Shown piece after piece: positions 1-6,983 of a stretch of DNA of 7,591 nucleotides. The DNA is from Deltaproteobacteria bacterium. GTDB lineage: Bacteria; Desulfobacterota; DSM-4660; Desulfatiglandales; Desulfatiglandaceae. A model generated the notes under the pieces. The model saw only the letters and a program-made list of their open reading frames with translations. It did no database searches and had not been told where the DNA came from. Each line of letters starts with the position of its first letter. The stretch's first letter is position 1. Both the position numbers and the translations under genes were made by a program. Location of the stretch: the NCBI GenBank assembly GCA_011051075.1, contig DREN01000059.1, positions 1-7,591 of the forward strand, read 5' to 3'.

Positions 1-6
1 ATTTAT

Positions 7-81
7 TATAGTTATTATAGAATGTCAAGAAAAAAATACATGAAAAAACAGGAAAAAGCGCTAAATTCTATAATAACTATA
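7..81. repeat. AT-rich 17-bp perfect inverted repeat with tandem 9-mer
   Basis: Bases 7-23 (TATAGTTATTATAGAAT) are the exact reverse complement of 65-81, with a 41-base A-rich spacer at 24-64. The left arm also overlaps a tandem direct repeat of TTATTATAG at 3-11 and 12-20. The complementarity stops abruptly on both sides (6/82 and 24/64 do not pair). It is much more AT-rich than the rest of the window. It could be an operator pair, a long hairpin 3' of the kinase gene, or the end of a small mobile element. Nothing in the visible sequence decides between these. Confidence 0.6.
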
Positions 82-160
82 CCGGGGCGGAACTAAAGGG
101 CAGGGAGATTCCGTCCCTGATCATGGAAGATTATCCCCCTAAGGGGTGCTACGACATGGG

Positions 161-186
161 AAAAAATGGGGCCTGTTGAGGACAGG
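161..186 (-). terminator. Weak possible terminator after the kinase gene
   Basis: Read on the minus strand, a CCTGT/ACAGG stem with a 5-base loop (172-186) lies about 45 bases after the kinase stop codon. It is followed by CCCCA and then six Ts (166-161). The stem is short and the T-run is displaced by five bases, so this is only a candidate. A second C/G-rich dyad (101-106 with 114-119, CAGGGA/TCCCTG) lies further on but has no T-tract. Confidence 0.3.
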
Positions 187-232
187 GGCAGGGATGAGGG
201 GATGAGCCTTGAGAACCTGCGGTTCGGGCCCT

Positions 233-2548
233 TCACTCCGAGGTCTCGGGCGTTTTTCTGTAAACGGGCAGGGTGATGGTGAAGGAGGTCCCCGAGTCCA
301 CCTTGCTCTCCACACGGATGTCACCCCCGTGATCCTTAATGAAACCGTAACAGACCGAAAGGCCCAGTCCAACGCCCTTGATGCTCTCCTTGGTGGTAAA
401 AAAAGCGTCAAAGATCTTGTCGATGTTTTCCTGTCTGATACCGGTTCCCGTGTCAGATATCCTTATCTCAACAGTGTCTTCCGCTTCCCCTGTTTCCACC
501 GTCAGGGTTCCGCCCTCAGGCATTGCATCCCTGGCGTTGGAGATCATGTTGAGGAAGACCTGCCTGAGTTGATTCTTGGAGGCGTTTACCTCTCCCATGC
601 CATCCTGGTACGAAACCGAGATGCCTATGCTGTGCTCCCTGAGTTGTTTCTCATGAAGAACAAGGATCTCGTCCAGGATCATGTTGATGTTGCAGGGCTG
701 CCTACTCTCCTCATCAGGCCTGGAAAATGAAAGCATCTTACGGAGCATCTCGGATAGCCTGACCGTCTCTGACAGGGCCATCTCAAGGATTTTTCTCCTC
801 CTGTTCTCCGGAGAGATCTCGGTCTTCAGCAGTTCCAGGGTATTCATTATGCCGTAAAGGGGGTTATTCAGCTCATGGGCGATCTGTGAGGTGAGGCGAC
901 CCATTGCGGCGAGCTTCTCGGACTGGAGCAACTGCTCCTGGGTCTGTCTCAGTTTTCTCTCCATGTGGAGGCGCTCTTCCAGATCCACAAAGATACCGAC
1001 AGAGGCCACCTCGTCCCCCTCCGCGTTGTAGATTATGGCTGAAGATAGGTTGCCCTCGATGATTTCACCGTCCTGCCTGACGTAAACCATGGGGTAGGAC
1101 CTCAGCTTCCCCACCGGGCCGTGTTCCGGACTCCGCATCATCTGCATCACCTTCTTGGCCGTTCCCTCGGGGTAGATCTTGTCGATGTTCATCCGGCCGA
1201 TCACATCTTCGGCCCTGTAACCCAGGATTTCCTCTGCCCCCTTGTTCCAGATAATGATATTTCCCTTCATATCGGTGGCAATGATGGCGTTGGGTGAGCT
1301 CTGAATGGTATTGTTCATGAACTCGTTGGCCTTTCTGAGCTCCTCCTCCTGCTGCAGGAGCCTCCTGCGAAGGCGGGTCTCCTCGGTCACATCCTTGCTG
1401 ATCCCCACCGTACCGAGGACCTTACCCCGGCTGTCCCTGAGCTCCGCCAGGGAGAGGCTGATCTCGACCTCCTGCCCGTCTTTGGAAATAAGGGTGGCCG
1501 GGTAGTTGCTCACAAATCCTCTGGACTTTACCTCAGCCATGAGTTCACGCCGCTTTTCGGGCATCTTCCACAGGGCCTCGATGTCTGTCCCGAAGACCTC
1601 CCGACCGGCGTAGCCTAACATGTTTTCAGCGCCAGGGTTAAACGTTACGATCTTTCCCTCCAGGTCGGTGGTGATTATCATATCCGAGGAGTTGGCGATG
1701 ATATTCTCAAGGTATTCCTTGTTCCGGCGCACCTCTTCTTCCAGGGCAACTTTACCCGTTACGTCCCTGATCCCTTCTATCACCTGAACGATTTCACCCT
1801 CATCGTTCAGAATGGGGGTTGCCATGATCTCTTCAAACACGCCCCTTCCCTCTGTATCCATATGCTGATGTACGATAGAGGAGGGACTGCCCGTTCTAAG
1901 CACCTCCTCAAAGGGACAGGCATGGTTCTCCCCCTGGCAGGGTTCTTTGACACGGTGGGTGACTTCATAGCACGACTTTCCCAGCACCTCATCTTCCTTC
2001 AGGCCGGTCGCCCTCACAAAGGTCCTGTTGACCCTGTAGATGGTGCGGTCCCTGTTGAGCACCATCATCCTGTCCGCAAGGGAATCGATGAACCTCTGCG
2101 ACCAGTCTCTTTCCCTTGTTATGGCCCTTTCCGATTCCTGCTGAATCTGCTGCTTTTCGGTCTCTATCTGGATCAGATCCCAGAAAAGGCGGGCCCCACG
2201 GTGATCTATGGAACTGATGTGGATCGGCTTGGTACGGATCATGCGCTCCCTTATTCCCATTGATCCGGTGAGTTCTATGAGCAGGTTGAGACCTGGAAGG
2301 TTGTACAGATCAGTATAATCCCTGGTGGTATAGATCCCCATCTCCCTGGCCCGGGAAATGCCCGGGGCCTCCTGGTTGGGGTCGGCCACACCCACGATCT
2401 CCATATTAAGTCTTTTTAGACGCTCCCCGTTCAGGAGAAGAAGGAGATCAGCGCAGGCATTCCCTCCCCCAATAATGGCGGCCCTGAGCGTTAACCTGGA
2501 CTGAGCGCCTCTACGTATTACCTGGTCTTCTGACTTCATTTCATCCAC
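233..2548 (-). CDS. Multi-PAS sensor histidine kinase with N-terminal Rossmann-like domain
   Basis: This 771-residue protein is a two-component sensor kinase that should autophosphorylate on His and pass phosphate to an unidentified response regulator. Residues about 20-120 resemble a Rossmann NAD(P)-binding fold: a glycine-rich turn (GGGNA, 27-31) after a hydrophobic strand, VGVADPN at 52-58, and IELTG at 91-95. A coiled linker (about 125-150) leads to three PAS domains (about 150-270, 277-395, 408-530). PAS1 carries a Cys/His cluster (C193, H198, C204, H209, C211). HisKA has IAHELNNPL with phospho-acceptor H558. HATPase_c has the N box (NMISNARDAM, 667-676), DTGTGI (699-704), FDAFFTTK (713-720) and GVGLGL (725-730), so the catalytic motifs look intact. 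There is no transmembrane segment, so it is probably cytoplasmic. It has no receiver domain and no response-regulator neighbour. The start could be GTG at 2548 or ATG at 2539; neither has a strong Shine-Dalgarno sequence (GGTGG lies four bases before the ATG). Confidence 0.95.
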   Translation of the reverse strand: MDEMKSEDQVIRRGAQSRLTLRAAIIGGGNACADLLLLLNGERLKRLNMEIVGVADPNQEAPGISRAREMGIYTTRDYTDLYNLPGLNLLIELTGSMGIRERMIRTKPIHISSIDHRGARLFWDLIQIETEKQQIQQESERAITRERDWSQRFIDSLADRMMVLNRDRTIYRVNRTFVRATGLKEDEVLGKSCYEVTHRVKEPCQGENHACPFEEVLRTGSPSSIVHQHMDTEGRGVFEEIMATPILNDEGEIVQVIEGIRDVTGKVALEEEVRRNKEYLENIIANSSDMIITTDLEGKIVTFNPGAENMLGYAGREVFGTDIEALWKMPEKRRELMAEVKSRGFVSNYPATLISKDGQEVEISLSLAELRDSRGKVLGTVGISKDVTEETRLRRRLLQQEEELRKANEFMNNTIQSSPNAIIATDMKGNIIIWNKGAEEILGYRAEDVIGRMNIDKIYPEGTAKKVMQMMRSPEHGPVGKLRSYPMVYVRQDGEIIEGNLSSAIIYNAEGDEVASVGIFVDLEERLHMERKLRQTQEQLLQSEKLAAMGRLTSQIAHELNNPLYGIMNTLELLKTEISPENRRRKILEMALSETVRLSEMLRKMLSFSRPDEESRQPCNINMILDEILVLHEKQLREHSIGISVSYQDGMGEVNASKNQLRQVFLNMISNARDAMPEGGTLTVETGEAEDTVEIRISDTGTGIRQENIDKIFDAFFTTKESIKGVGLGLSVCYGFIKDHGGDIRVESKVDSGTSFTITLPVYRKTPETSE

Positions 2549-2906
2549 CCCTGATGGAGGCCCCTGCCACCTTTTGTGTCTTAATGTTCCTTATTAATTG
2601 ACTTTGCGCAGAGCAGCGTACTTGATAAATTTTGTTGCACAGTCCTCTTATGGAAGTCAATGAAAATCCGGAGCAGGTAACCGTCAAAGCCGATGCAAAT
2701 CAAGGCACATGAGGCAACTTGATCTTCCCGACCCTGCCGAATTTACCCTGCCTGAGAAAGGAAGAGTACCTTCGCCACTTATTCTGATCAACAACGCCAC
2801 AAGGTCGATGGTCTGTTTCTTGTCTCGCGCAGAGCCGCAAATAACTTAAAGATGGAATCTGTAATACCGATGTGTTATCATTGAGTTCTCCGGGTGATCT
2901 GTGAGA

Positions 2907-2940
2907 AACCCGACCTTTTGCAGGGATATCAGGGTCGGTT
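2907..2940 (+). promoter_or_regulatory. Leader hairpin upstream of the small exported-protein gene
   Basis: AACCCGACC (2907-2915) pairs with GGTCGGTT (2933-2940) as an 8-bp stem with one bulged C and a 17-base loop. It ends 23 bases before the Shine-Dalgarno sequence of the 2978 gene. No T-tract follows directly, so it is not an obvious terminator. A role in the leader RNA or as a protein-binding dyad is inference only. Confidence 0.3.
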
Positions 2941-2963
2941 GTCTGAAACGTGGTTTTCGTGAG

Positions 2964-2971
2964 AAAGGAGG
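2964..2971 (+). promoter_or_regulatory. Strong Shine-Dalgarno that sets the 2978 start
   Basis: AAAGGAGG at 2964-2971 is followed by a six-base spacer (AGAGAG) and ATG at 2978. This is the best ribosome binding site in the window. It favours the 2978 start over the internal in-frame ATG at 3062, which has no purine-rich sequence before it. Confidence 0.75.
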
Positions 2972-2977
2972 AGAGAG

Positions 2978-3460
2978 ATGTGCACAGGTACAAGAACTGC
3001 TATAGACTTCCAAATAAAGATTTTAGACTGCGTTATCGGTCGGAATCGTCGACGACGTACTATGGGTACGACTTACTCCGATTCCTCCCTCTGGCCTTGC
3101 CAAAACCATTATCTGAAACTCTATATTACCGTATTAGCCCTGTCCCTGCTCCCATGGACCTGTCCCGTTAATGTTTATGCCCAGCCATTGGGCCTTGGTG
3201 CGGGTGAAAAAGTACAGCAGCCCCAGCAGAAGGTCCTCTCATCACATGGGGGCAGATTTGTCTTCGGGCAGGTCTCCGGTTCCGCCAAGGACAAGTTCAT
3301 GCTTGATACGGCCACTGGCCGGTTATGGCGAATCGGAGAGAGCGGGAAACTGGGGATATACCTTCAACCCGTTCCATACCGGCATGGGGACGGGAAATGC
3401 ACTGCCCTGCCTGAAGAGATCCCTGCTGGATCGGCAGGCAGATCAGGGGATAGGCCATAG
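2978..3460 (+). CDS. Small exported protein of unknown function
   Basis: A 160-residue protein. Residues 46-62 are a hydrophobic segment (LKLYITVLALSLLPW core) followed by VYA|QP, a plausible signal peptidase I site after A68, so the mature part (about 92 residues) is probably periplasmic. The mature region holds GGRFVFGQVS (91-100), KDKFMLDTATGRLWRI (104-119) and a QPVPY segment (130-134). These resemble short deltaproteobacterial hypothetical proteins with a GRFVFGQ...FMLDT.TGRLW signature; that is from memory, with no known function. The N-terminal 45 residues are unusually long for a signal-peptide n-region and contain an Arg cluster (R22, R24-R27). A start at ATG 3062 (132 aa) would give a more normal signal peptide but has no Shine-Dalgarno, whereas 2978 has an excellent one. 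It is convergent with the cold-shock gene. Confidence 0.7.
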   Translation: MCTGTRTAIDFQIKILDCVIGRNRRRRTMGTTYSDSSLWPCQNHYLKLYITVLALSLLPWTCPVNVYAQPLGLGAGEKVQQPQQKVLSSHGGRFVFGQVSGSAKDKFMLDTATGRLWRIGESGKLGIYLQPVPYRHGDGKCTALPEEIPAGSAGRSGDRP

Positions 3461-3472
3461 GAGTCCATGAGC

Positions 3473-3514
3473 AAAAAAAAGGCATCATGTCTGCCTCGGG
3501 GACGTGATGCCTTT
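3473..3514 (-). terminator. Rho-independent terminator between convergent genes
   Basis: GGCATCATGTC (3481-3491) pairs with GACGTGATGCC (3501-3511), 11 bp with one mismatch or wobble, around a 9-base loop; AAA/TTT extends the stem. Read on the minus strand it is followed by eight Ts (3480-3473) and lies 22 bases after the cold-shock stop codon, a textbook terminator for that gene. On the plus strand only three Ts follow, so it may work less well for the small exported-protein gene ending at 3460. Confidence 0.9.
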
Positions 3515-3535
3515 CAAAAATCCTTATCCGGTGGA

Positions 3536-3736
3536 TTACAGCTTGGTAACGTTCTTGGCCTTGGGTCCACGGTCGCTTTCTTCAACGTCGAAGCTTACCC
3601 TGTCACCTTCATTGAGGGTCCGGAATCCGGTCATATTGATCGCTGAGTGATGAACAAACAGATCCTGACCGTCTTCCTGCTCAATGAAACCAAAACCCTT
3701 TCTCTCACTGAACCATTTTACAACTCCTTCTCCCAA
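3536..3736 (-). CDS. Cold-shock domain protein (CspA family)
   Basis: A 66-residue single cold-shock domain, the usual family length. It is a five-stranded OB-fold that binds single-stranded RNA or DNA and acts as an RNA chaperone in the cytoplasm. The RNP1 motif is KGFGFI (13-18) and RNP2 is LFVHHSAI (26-33); VKWF (6-9) and the GDRVSFDVEESDRGPKAKNV tail (44-63) are typical. The start is TTG at 3736, preceded by AGGGGG (3746-3751) with a 9-base spacer. There is no in-frame ATG upstream before a TGA at 3755-3757, and the only later alternative (GTG at V6) would delete the first conserved strand. The gene is monocistronic: it has its own likely promoter, a long leader and a strong terminator. 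Whether it is cold-induced or constitutive cannot be told from sequence. Confidence 0.95.
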   Translation of the reverse strand: MGEGVVKWFSERKGFGFIEQEDGQDLFVHHSAINMTGFRTLNEGDRVSFDVEESDRGPKAKNVTKL

Positions 3737-3763
3737 AAGTGCCGACCCCCTTTCTCAATTTTT

Positions 3764-3830
3764 GGCATGGTTACACGCCCAAGGTCGACCCTCTGGTAAA
3801 AGCTGATGACTCCTCAGAGTAAACTCGACC
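3764..3830 (-). promoter_or_regulatory. Structured 5' leader of the cold-shock gene
   Basis: Two hairpins precede the cold-shock start on the minus strand. The first pairs GGTCGA (3830-3825) with TCGACC (3788-3783), with an inner stem CTCTG (3819-3815) with CAGAG (3795-3791). The second is GGCGTG/CATGCC (3779-3774 with 3769-3764) around a UAAC loop, ending 13 bases before the AGGGGG Shine-Dalgarno. Long structured leaders that refold with temperature are known for cspA-type mRNAs. That this one does so is inference. Confidence 0.4.
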
Positions 3831-3862
3831 CGCAGATGCAGCCAGGCCATTTGAATTTAATG

Positions 3863-3889
3863 GTATTACAGGGATCTGTCATGGGTCAA
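3863..3889 (-). promoter_or_regulatory. Candidate promoter of the cold-shock gene
   Basis: On the minus strand TTGACC (3889-3884) and TAATAC (3868-3863) are separated by 15 bases. The two hexamers match sigma-70 boxes well, but the spacer is shorter than the usual 16-18. Transcription would begin near 3856, giving a leader of roughly 120 nt before the TTG start at 3736. Confidence 0.4.
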
Positions 3890-3890
3890 G

Positions 3891-3920
3891 AAAAAAATCA
3901 GCGGTTTTCTGCCCAAGCTG
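3891..3920 (-). terminator. Probable terminator of the GldF-GldG-DUF4340 operon
   Basis: Directly after the DUF4340 stop, the minus strand shows CAGC, a 3-base bulge, GG, a CAGAAAA loop, CC, then GCTG (3920-3899), followed by one A and seven Ts (3897-3891). The stem is short and bulged, but the T-run and position fit a Rho-independent terminator. It abuts the candidate cold-shock promoter at 3889. Confidence 0.5.
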
Positions 3921-3922
3921 TT

Positions 3923-5092
3923 TTACTTTGACGTAGTCTTCTTTTTTTCTGTATCCCTCTTTTCCAGGAGTTGATCCAGGCTGGTGAAAAAGGCGTTGTG
4001 CTGCCACTGGGGGATAACAAAGACCCAGGAACTCAGACGGGCGTTCAGTTCCTTTGCCTCGAGGGCAAGCTCTTCTCCACTTTTCTCCCGGGACTTCTCC
4101 TCTGAACTGGCATCTTTCCCTGTGGTGGAAGGCTTGCTCTTATCCTCCTCAGCCGGTTCTGGTTGTTCATAACCGACCTCAATGCGCAAATGACAGGGGA
4201 CGGTCCCTGAACAGGCCTTGCCCGGATAGATCCGGTAGATCAACCCGTTAAAAAGACGGTACTCCAGCACCGGAGAGTTCTCCCCGTTAACGGAATCGGG
4301 CGGATTTGCAGGATCTTCCACGTCCTCGATCTTTAGGGAAGAGAGGGCGTTGGAAAGCCGGTTCAGGGAAGATCTCTTCACCTTGCCATCGGCAGAAGGC
4401 TCGATCAGTTCGAGGCCCTTATCTTTACCGGGCCGTTCAAACCTGTAATAAACTGGAGCTCCCTCTGGCCCGGTACATCGTATGCTTCTGACCTCTGCGG
4501 CATCAACCTCAACCGGTTTCTTTGACAGCCACGTTGACGGCCCGCTTCCAAAGGATGAAAGGATGGTGTCGATGAGGTACACCTCGGGCCCCCTGCTCAA
4601 CATCACGTACTGGCCGTCGGGGACCTTCTGATCCTTCCCCTTCATCCTGTTCTTGCCCAGCAGGATACCTAACAAGGGCTTGCCCTCTTCGTTCTCCAGG
4701 CGGATACTCGTCCCCTTCTCATCTTCCCCCGCCCCCTTGTCACGGGGCTTTTTAAGGGAGAGCCGTTTCAGGATTTTCTCTGAAGATTCGAACCTGCGCC
4801 CCACTTTCACCTCTTTGAGTTTCCTCACAAGACCGGAGATCCTGGAGAAATCGGCCGGGTATCCGAATCTTTCTTCCACTACCCATACGTCCCCCTTTTT
4901 CCTCATGGAAACGGTACTTGATGGCGTCTCAATAATAATGGAAGCCACGTCATTGGCAGGCAGGTCTTCTATCAGGTATGTTCCCAACACCTCAGAGTGA
5001 GAGCCACTGCCCTGTATATAGATGATCAGGGCCCCTGCCCCTGCAAGGGCACATAGGATAATCAACAGTATAACAAGGGTCTTCGGTTTCAT
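3923..5092 (-). CDS. DUF4340 membrane-anchored protein of a GldFG-type ABC system
   Basis: A 389-residue protein with one N-terminal membrane segment (about residues 5-27) and no other, so most of it should lie on the periplasmic side. Features fitting the DUF4340 family are WVVEERFGYPADFSRISGLVRKL (70-92), LGILLGK (141-147), the GQYVML...EVYLID stretch (160-175) and a C-terminal WVFVIPQWQHNAFFTSLDQLL (356-376). A charged low-complexity stretch (about 311-348, rich in E, K, S) separates the last conserved block and is likely disordered. Its ATG overlaps the stop of the GldG-like gene (ATGA, 5092-5089), which implies translational coupling. In such operons DUF4340 proteins follow GldG-like proteins; a role as a periplasmic accessory to the transporter is inferred from context, and no biochemical function is established. 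Confidence 0.85.
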   Translation of the reverse strand: MKPKTLVILLIILCALAGAGALIIYIQGSGSHSEVLGTYLIEDLPANDVASIIIETPSSTVSMRKKGDVWVVEERFGYPADFSRISGLVRKLKEVKVGRRFESSEKILKRLSLKKPRDKGAGEDEKGTSIRLENEEGKPLLGILLGKNRMKGKDQKVPDGQYVMLSRGPEVYLIDTILSSFGSGPSTWLSKKPVEVDAAEVRSIRCTGPEGAPVYYRFERPGKDKGLELIEPSADGKVKRSSLNRLSNALSSLKIEDVEDPANPPDSVNGENSPVLEYRLFNGLIYRIYPGKACSGTVPCHLRIEVGYEQPEPAEEDKSKPSTTGKDASSEEKSREKSGEELALEAKELNARLSSWVFVIPQWQHNAFFTSLDQLLEKRDTEKKKTTSK

Positions 5093-6975
5093 TTTTTCTT
5101 GAACTTCCTGTGTCTATAAATGGCAAACCCTAACCCCACCAGAGAGACCAGCAGGGGCATCAGGAATATGTTGATCCCCTTAAGTGTAGCCCCAAGGGAA
5201 TCGATGCTGGCACGGAGATTCTTCCTCACCTGCTTCAGCTCCCGGTTGATCTTCTGTTTCTGCTCCCTGAACCTCGCAATCTCGGCCTCCTGCTGGGGGC
5301 TGATAATCATCTTTTGAGATAGATCTTTCTGCTCTTCAAGCTGGCGGAGTTTGAGATTGGTCTCCTCCATGCGGTTGACAAGCTCTTTCTCCTTGGCCAG
5401 CCAGCGCTCCTGGGCCTCTCTTTTCAGCTTCATAACCGCTGTAAAGGGCCTTTCAAACTTTCCCCTTGACCTGAGCCCAATGAGATCGTCACTCCCGGTG
5501 AGGATCTCAGATGCGTTGGACAGGAAGTTGAGGTTGTCGTTGAACATTTCCGAGATGGCGAGTCCAAAGATGTTTCTCCTCTGGACGTAGAACTGGTCGG
5601 CCAGCATATCGGCGTCAGAGACGACGATGATGGTCGAGGGCCCTTTCCCCTCCCTGAGATGGGTATCATCTTTTTCCTCAGGCGCGTCCTTTGCAGCATC
5701 CTTTGCCTTTGGCCGGCCAGCGGGGAAGGCCGTCTTGAACTTCCCCCGCATGCGCGCCACAATGTTAAAACGCTCACCCGCGGGAACAAAGTCTTTTTTC
5801 ACGGCGCTTACCCCCAGGTATGCCTTGAACGCGTCCATAATGGCGGAGTTCCTGCTGGAGCTGACCAGGGTTTCAAATTCAACGTCCACGTTGCCGGACT
5901 TCTTAATTGCTCCGGCTATGGGAAAGAGCATGCTTTCCAGCCCTGCGGTTATGACCGCCGCCTTATTGAGGGCCTCTCCCCTGGCCGAGATCATAAGGGG
6001 GTTCTCCTCCATGGTGTTGTTCCCGGTCCTGACCCGGGTGGGCTGATCAAAATCAGCCACCGCCTTGGAGGGATCCATGGATATTCCCCATGCCTTGAAG
6101 ACCTTGTCGAGGGATGCGCCGGAAGACCGCATGAACTGCTGCTGGCCCTGGGTCCTGTCTGACACGCACAAAGGGTCCACGAATATGAGGGCGTTTTTTC
6201 CGGAGAGGACGTACTGATCAATGGCGTACTCCATCTGAGAACTCAGCCCCTTCGGGTATATGACCAGAAGCAGGTCTATGGACGGATCGATCTTCCGGTC
6301 CGAAGGACTGATCTGCCTCACGTCGTATATCTTCTTCATCTCCGTTACAAAGAGCCACTCCCTCCCGGGCCTCTGACCGGGCATGGTGGGCCTTCCCATT
6401 GCCCCGAAAACGGGGAGGCTGGTTATGATCCCCACCACCTTCTTTTCCGGAGACTGGAGACCCTGAATAATACTGGTTATATCGTACTCCAGGACCTGCT
6501 CTTTGGCCGGATCAAGCCATTCGATGAGATCCTCCTGATCCGCGGACACAAAGACCAGTCCGCAGTAGATCTTGCCCCCCGGAGTTCTCATGGGGCGGAT
6601 CCCGTACTTCTCAGCCCATTCCTCTTCGTCTGAGTCGGGCTTTGGATCGTAGGTTTCCACCTTGACCAGCCCCTTGCCCGCGTGTTTGTACTCGGATAGA
6701 AAATCCTCCACCTCTTTGGCGTAAATCTTAATATTGGCCGGGATATCCGGATTACTCTTTGAGTAGAAAAACTTTATGGTAACCGGTTCGGTCAGAGAGG
6801 AGAGGATATTCCTGGTACCCTGGGATAGGGAGTAGGTGTTGTCCTCGGTGGCATCCCAGCGTATATTGGCGTAAGAAACAATTATGTTTACAAATATAAG
6901 GATGAGGAACAGGGCGATCAGTCCTGTCACTGACAGGAGCGCCTTTCTGTAGTCGTAACCTCTTGTTTTAGCCAT
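5089..6975 (-). CDS. GldG-like ABC transporter auxiliary protein
   Basis: A 628-residue membrane protein starting at ATG 6975 (MAKTRGYDYRK). The in-frame reading extends upstream to 7089, but that stretch overlaps the permease gene and lacks a Shine-Dalgarno; ATG 6975 has AGGAGGAGG eight bases before it. Layout: TM1 (about 12-34); the family's conserved TYSLSQGTRNIL (47-58) and EPVTIKFFYS (63-72) leading into a large periplasmic GIFT-like/ABC_transp_aux region; IIVVSDADMLADQFYV (449-464) and LTGSDDLIGLRSRG (492-505); a coiled coil rich in E, K, Q and R (about 515-592); TM2 (about 600-620) and a basic tail (RHRKFKKK). In gliding Bacteroidetes GldG works with GldA and GldF; outside them the substrate is unknown. 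The gene follows the permease by 38 bases and overlaps the DUF4340 start. Confidence 0.9.
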   Translation of the reverse strand: MAKTRGYDYRKALLSVTGLIALFLILIFVNIIVSYANIRWDATEDNTYSLSQGTRNILSSLTEPVTIKFFYSKSNPDIPANIKIYAKEVEDFLSEYKHAGKGLVKVETYDPKPDSDEEEWAEKYGIRPMRTPGGKIYCGLVFVSADQEDLIEWLDPAKEQVLEYDITSIIQGLQSPEKKVVGIITSLPVFGAMGRPTMPGQRPGREWLFVTEMKKIYDVRQISPSDRKIDPSIDLLLVIYPKGLSSQMEYAIDQYVLSGKNALIFVDPLCVSDRTQGQQQFMRSSGASLDKVFKAWGISMDPSKAVADFDQPTRVRTGNNTMEENPLMISARGEALNKAAVITAGLESMLFPIAGAIKKSGNVDVEFETLVSSSRNSAIMDAFKAYLGVSAVKKDFVPAGERFNIVARMRGKFKTAFPAGRPKAKDAAKDAPEEKDDTHLREGKGPSTIIVVSDADMLADQFYVQRRNIFGLAISEMFNDNLNFLSNASEILTGSDDLIGLRSRGKFERPFTAVMKLKREAQERWLAKEKELVNRMEETNLKLRQLEEQKDLSQKMIISPQQEAEIARFREQKQKINRELKQVRKNLRASIDSLGATLKGINIFLMPLLVSLVGLGFAIYRHRKFKKK

Positions 6976-6983
6976 TCTTCCAT

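Larger units (their letters stand above)
2549..2977. other. Divergent intergenic region, no supported gene
   Basis: This 429-base stretch separates the left-going kinase gene from the right-going small exported-protein gene, so it should hold promoters for both. An 8-bp inverted repeat (ATTGACTT 2597-2604, AAGTCAAT 2654-2661) places TTGACT-like -35 hexamers on both strands, but I cannot pair either with a good -10 box. A 97-codon minus-strand reading frame across 2700-2993 has no family resemblance I recognise and overlaps the Shine-Dalgarno and start of the plus-strand gene, so I do not call it. No tRNA or known riboswitch consensus is visible. Confidence 0.6.

Noticed and set aside
1..81. 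Left-edge inverted repeat as a CRISPR array or a fold-back artefact
   Set aside because: There are only two inverted arms rather than regularly spaced direct repeats, and pairing does not extend to the window edge or through the spacer.
209..730. 173-codon open frame on the plus strand
   Set aside because: It is antisense to the kinase HATPase region, has no recognisable domain and is a by-product of the codon use of the real gene.
2700..2993. 97-codon minus-strand frame in the intergenic region
   Set aside because: It has no Shine-Dalgarno and no recognisable motif, and it overlaps the ribosome binding site and start of the better supported plus-strand gene.
2950..3171. 73-codon plus-strand frame overlapping the small exported protein
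   Set aside because: It is in a different frame, its start lies upstream of the AAAGGAGG that serves ATG 2978, and its protein shows no signal or domain.
3407..3441. CTGCCTG/CAGGCAG dyad at the 3' end of the exported-protein gene as a terminator
   Set aside because: It lies inside the coding sequence, has a 21-base loop and no T-tract; the better terminator is 3473-3514.
5659..6162. 167-codon plus-strand frame, with others at 5627-6046 and 1862-2263
   Set aside because: These are antisense to the GldG-like and kinase genes, have no start signal and no family resemblance.
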